A stretch of 7,559 bases of DNA from contig CAITBU010000408.1 of NCBI GenBank assembly GCA_903890595.1, positions 1 to 7,559 of the forward strand. The letters run 5' to 3'. Source of the stretch: an uncultured Holophagaceae bacterium. GTDB lineage: Bacteria; Acidobacteriota; Holophagae; Holophagales; Holophagaceae. The stretch's first letter is position 1. Every line of letters begins with the position of its first letter. Made by a program: the position numbers and the translations under genes. The notes beneath the pieces were generated by a model. The model was not told the origin of the DNA. It saw only the letters and a program-made list of their open reading frames with translations, and did no database searches. Shown one piece after another: positions 5,406 to 7,559 of this stretch.

Positions 5406-7559
5406 CTAGGGCGCCACGACCGTGACTGGGCCGTTGGCGATGACGATGTCCCACCCGTAGTTGAAGGGGACCTTGTAGGCGTAGCTGAGGTTGGCCCCGC
5501 CGGAGACCAGCATCTTCATGGTGGCTGTGGCAGTCTTGATGGCATCGATCCAGTCCGTACGGTTCAAGACCCGGGCCATGGCGACGGGGTGGTTCTTCAG
5601 CACAGCCTTCACGGCGAAGACCCTGAGGGCGGCTGCGTCCGTGGGCCGCAGCTCCAGAGGGATGTCGAACCAGCAGTAGCCTGGGGCCACCCGGTCTGCT
5701 GTTGCCGTGGCCGGGGCCACGGGCGGGGCCGGTCCCACACCAGGAGCATTGCCCGATGGCAGGTAGGTCCGGGCATCCGTGAGGATGGTTGTCGTTGCAA
5801 TCTGAGTCCCCACAGGGAAGCCCCCGGGCAAGAGGAAGTGCTTCTTGCTGCCCGTATCAAGCTCTACCACCCAGAAGTCCGGCGCCACGGGGTCCCCATT
5901 GGCGTCCCTGGTGGGGTTGTACCAGGTGACCCGATAGCCCCCCAGGGCGTTGCCGTCCAGGGAGCCATCCGCGTTCCGCCCCCGCTTGTCCACCATGGTG
6001 TCCTGGGGAACCATGAAGCCCAGGGCCACGGTGGCATCCCCGGCGGCAGCCCCGGAGAAGCTGGTGGGGACCTGCTGCGTGGCGTCATCCGCCAGCCAGG
6101 TGCGCGCAATGGCGGCACCGGAGGAGGCCCCATCACCATAGCTGGGGGTATAGGCGGTCCAGAAGAACCGGCCCACCCCGGTGGCGGGAGCGGCGGCCCC
6201 GGCCAGACCCACGGGGGCCACGCCATCAAAGACGCCTCCGCCCCGAGCGGTGAGGTCGAAGGCACTGTTGTCGGGGCCGATCCCCGCGGCCTTGGGCCAG
6301 GCGGTGGGGCTGCTGTAGCGGAAATACGGGAAGGCCCCCAAGGCCTTGCTGTGGTCAGGCTGGGCACTGTTCAGGACCAGGGGGCGTGCCCACACCGTGG
6401 ACCAGAGGTACTCGGAGTAGCTGAAGACCTGATTGAGCCCCGAGTAGCTGCGCAGGTTGGCGGCAGTGGCTGCAAGGCTGAGGGGGACCCGGTCGGGGTC
6501 ATTGGCGGCGAAGGGCACCGTCAAGTTGCTGATGCCGCCGGCCAGCGGGGACGCCCCGGGCGATCCATTCACGAGGCTGCCCAGGAAGGTCCGGGTGGCC
6601 ACGTCCACAGGCAGGGGGTTGAGCCCCTTGTGGACGCCCGTTGCGGTGCTGTCCAGCTTGGCCGAGCCCCCCCAGCCTGCAGACAGGAGGTAGGGATCCG
6701 TGCTCCCGGCGGGCGCCCGGAACGCCTGCATGGAGAAGGCGGCAAACGTCTTGCTTTCGGCCGCCTTGGGCGGTTCTTTTTCGGTGGCGGGCGTGTCTGT
6801 GGCGTAGGTGCCATAGTCCATCACAAACCCCAGGTCCGCAGAGGTCCCCGCCACCAGGGTGGTATCAGGGGTGCTTTCCCCCAGGTCCAAGGTCGCCCGG
6901 GTCAGGAGGAGGGTCGGCCACTCGGCAAACAGCTGGTAGGCCTCGATGCCGCTGAGCTGTCCCACGTCATTGGAGCTCTGAGTCCAGGTGATGGCCGGGG
7001 TCGCATCATTGGCGGGCACCGACAAACGATCCAGCCACCGCTCGCTGGGGATCCAGACGCCGAGCACCAGGTCCGTTGAGCCGGAGAGCATGCGCCGGGG
7101 GGCGGAGTTGGTTTCTGCGGCGAAGCCCTGGGCCGTCACGATCTGGAGGGTGGGGTCCCAGGGGGCGGTGGCGCTGGCGAAGCTGAAGCTGGAGCTGCCC
7201 ACCGGCAGGGTAGCCGCCAGGGCGGGGTCGGCGTAGGGTCCCGTGGGTGCGTTGGGGATCCGCAGCAGGTAGCTGAGGGAGTCTGCACCGATGGGGGGGA
7301 GCTTGACCCAGAAGGGCAGGTCCGAGCGCACGGGGATGGCCACCGTGGCCCGGGCCCCCGAGAGGCTGGCCTGGTTCTGGACAGCGTAGGTGCTGGACTG
7401 GCCATCCTGGTAGATCTGCACCGAGGCGCCCAGACCGTTGGGGGCCGTGGTCACCAGGGCGGTGCTGCTGGTGCCGTTGTTGTCGCTCTTGAGGCGATGC
7501 AGGAAGGACAGGTTGAAGGCCTGGGTGTTGAGGCCGTCCACCAGCACCTGCTTGGTGGC
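5406..7559 (-). CDS. Large Ala/Pro/Thr-rich protein of unknown function, probably exported (N-terminus beyond right edge)
   Basis: The frame is open from the window edge to a TAG at 5406-5408, giving 717 visible residues. A GTG codon at 7547 lies inside this open frame with no ribosome site, so the true start is probably off the window. The protein is rich in Ala, Gly, Pro, Thr and Ser and aromatic-rich in patches, with one Cys in the visible part (GYCWFD) and no membrane segment. This composition is typical of secreted or surface beta-rich proteins. Short Asp/Asn/Gly loops (RNADGSLDGN and DANGDPVAPDF) resemble metal-binding or turn sequences but form no recognised calcium motif. A charged linker (TEKEPPKAAESK) separates two regions. 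It ends in VTVVAP. It is followed after 54 bases by the exported beta-barrel candidate, which suggests a joint envelope role. I do not recognise the family, and the missing N-terminus hides any signal peptide. Confidence 0.8.
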   Translation of the reverse strand, partial: ATKQVLVDGLNTQAFNLSFLHRLKSDNNGTSSTALVTTAPNGLGASVQIYQDGQSSTYAVQNQASLSGARATVAIPVRSDLPFWVKLPPIGADSLSYLLRIPNAPTGPYADPALAATLPVGSSSFSFASATAPWDPTLQIVTAQGFAAETNSAPRRMLSGSTDLVLGVWIPSERWLDRLSVPANDATPAITWTQSSNDVGQLSGIEAYQLFAEWPTLLLTRATLDLGESTPDTTLVAGTSADLGFVMDYGTYATDTPATEKEPPKAAESKTFAAFSMQAFRAPAGSTDPYLLSAGWGGSAKLDSTATGVHKGLNPLPVDVATRTFLGSLVNGSPGASPLAGGISNLTVPFAANDPDRVPLSLAATAANLRSYSGLNQVFSYSEYLWSTVWARPLVLNSAQPDHSKALGAFPYFRYSSPTAWPKAAGIGPDNSAFDLTARGGGVFDGVAPVGLAGAAAPATGVGRFFWTAYTPSYGDGASSGAAIARTWLADDATQQVPTSFSGAAAGDATVALGFMVPQDTMVDKRGRNADGSLDGNALGGYRVTWYNPTRDANGDPVAPDFWVVELDTGSKKHFLLPGGFPVGTQIATTTILTDARTYLPSGNAPGVGPAPPVAPATATADRVAPGYCWFDIPLELRPTDAAALRVFAVKAVLKNHPVAMARVLNRTDWIDAIKTATATMKMLVSGGANLSYAYKVPFNYGWDIVIANGPVTVVAP

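Noticed and set aside
5589..7079. Long rightward open frame (496 codons) antisense to the large leftward gene
   Set aside because: The opposite strand has a longer frame continuing past the window edge with normal protein composition. This frame is Gly/Arg/Pro/His-rich with no ribosome site or domain, as expected for a shadow in GC-rich DNA.

Overview
The window is GC-rich, with tightly packed genes, strong third-position G/C bias and few spacers longer than 100 bases. The RecA sequence, the tandem-PAS sensor start and the overall composition suggest a Gram-negative, high-GC environmental bacterium. An acidobacterium of the Holophaga/Geothrix type is my best guess, but this is an impression from protein style and not a search result. 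A secreted beta-barrel candidate ending in Phe supports a two-membrane envelope.

Layout from left to right. (1) A leftward gene, cut by the window edge, encodes two PAS domains and is probably the sensory front of a histidine kinase (870 to 1). (2) A 100-base divergent spacer holds an A/T-rich candidate promoter and a 10-base palindrome. (3) recA runs rightward (971-2029) and is followed by a strong GC hairpin terminator. (4) Repeat copy A lies just after the stop of a leftward uncharacterised gene (3478-2246), which has a short motif resembling DUF1444/YtpQ proteins. (5) A 61-base divergent spacer precedes moaA (3540-4544, rightward), a complete molybdenum-cofactor radical-SAM enzyme. (6) Repeat copy B lies just after the moaA stop. 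(7) Two leftward genes, probably co-transcribed, follow: a large Ala/Pro/Thr-rich protein cut by the right edge (7559-5406), then a small exported beta-barrel candidate (5351-4668).

The most interesting signal is the pair of related elements of about 75-90 bases, A and B. Over the alignable part they match at 61 of 71 positions, apart from one 5-base gap. They lie in inverted orientation on either side of the hypothetical/moaA gene pair. Each starts 11-13 bases after the stop codon of the gene it follows, each is bounded by a hairpin at both ends, and each contains the same short reading frame with mainly silent or mild differences. They may be copies of a genome-wide REP-like or structured-RNA family, or remnants of a mobile unit. 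The sequence alone does not decide between these.

The other genes look like ordinary housekeeping or envelope functions. No rRNA, tRNA, CRISPR array, transposase or integrase gene was found.
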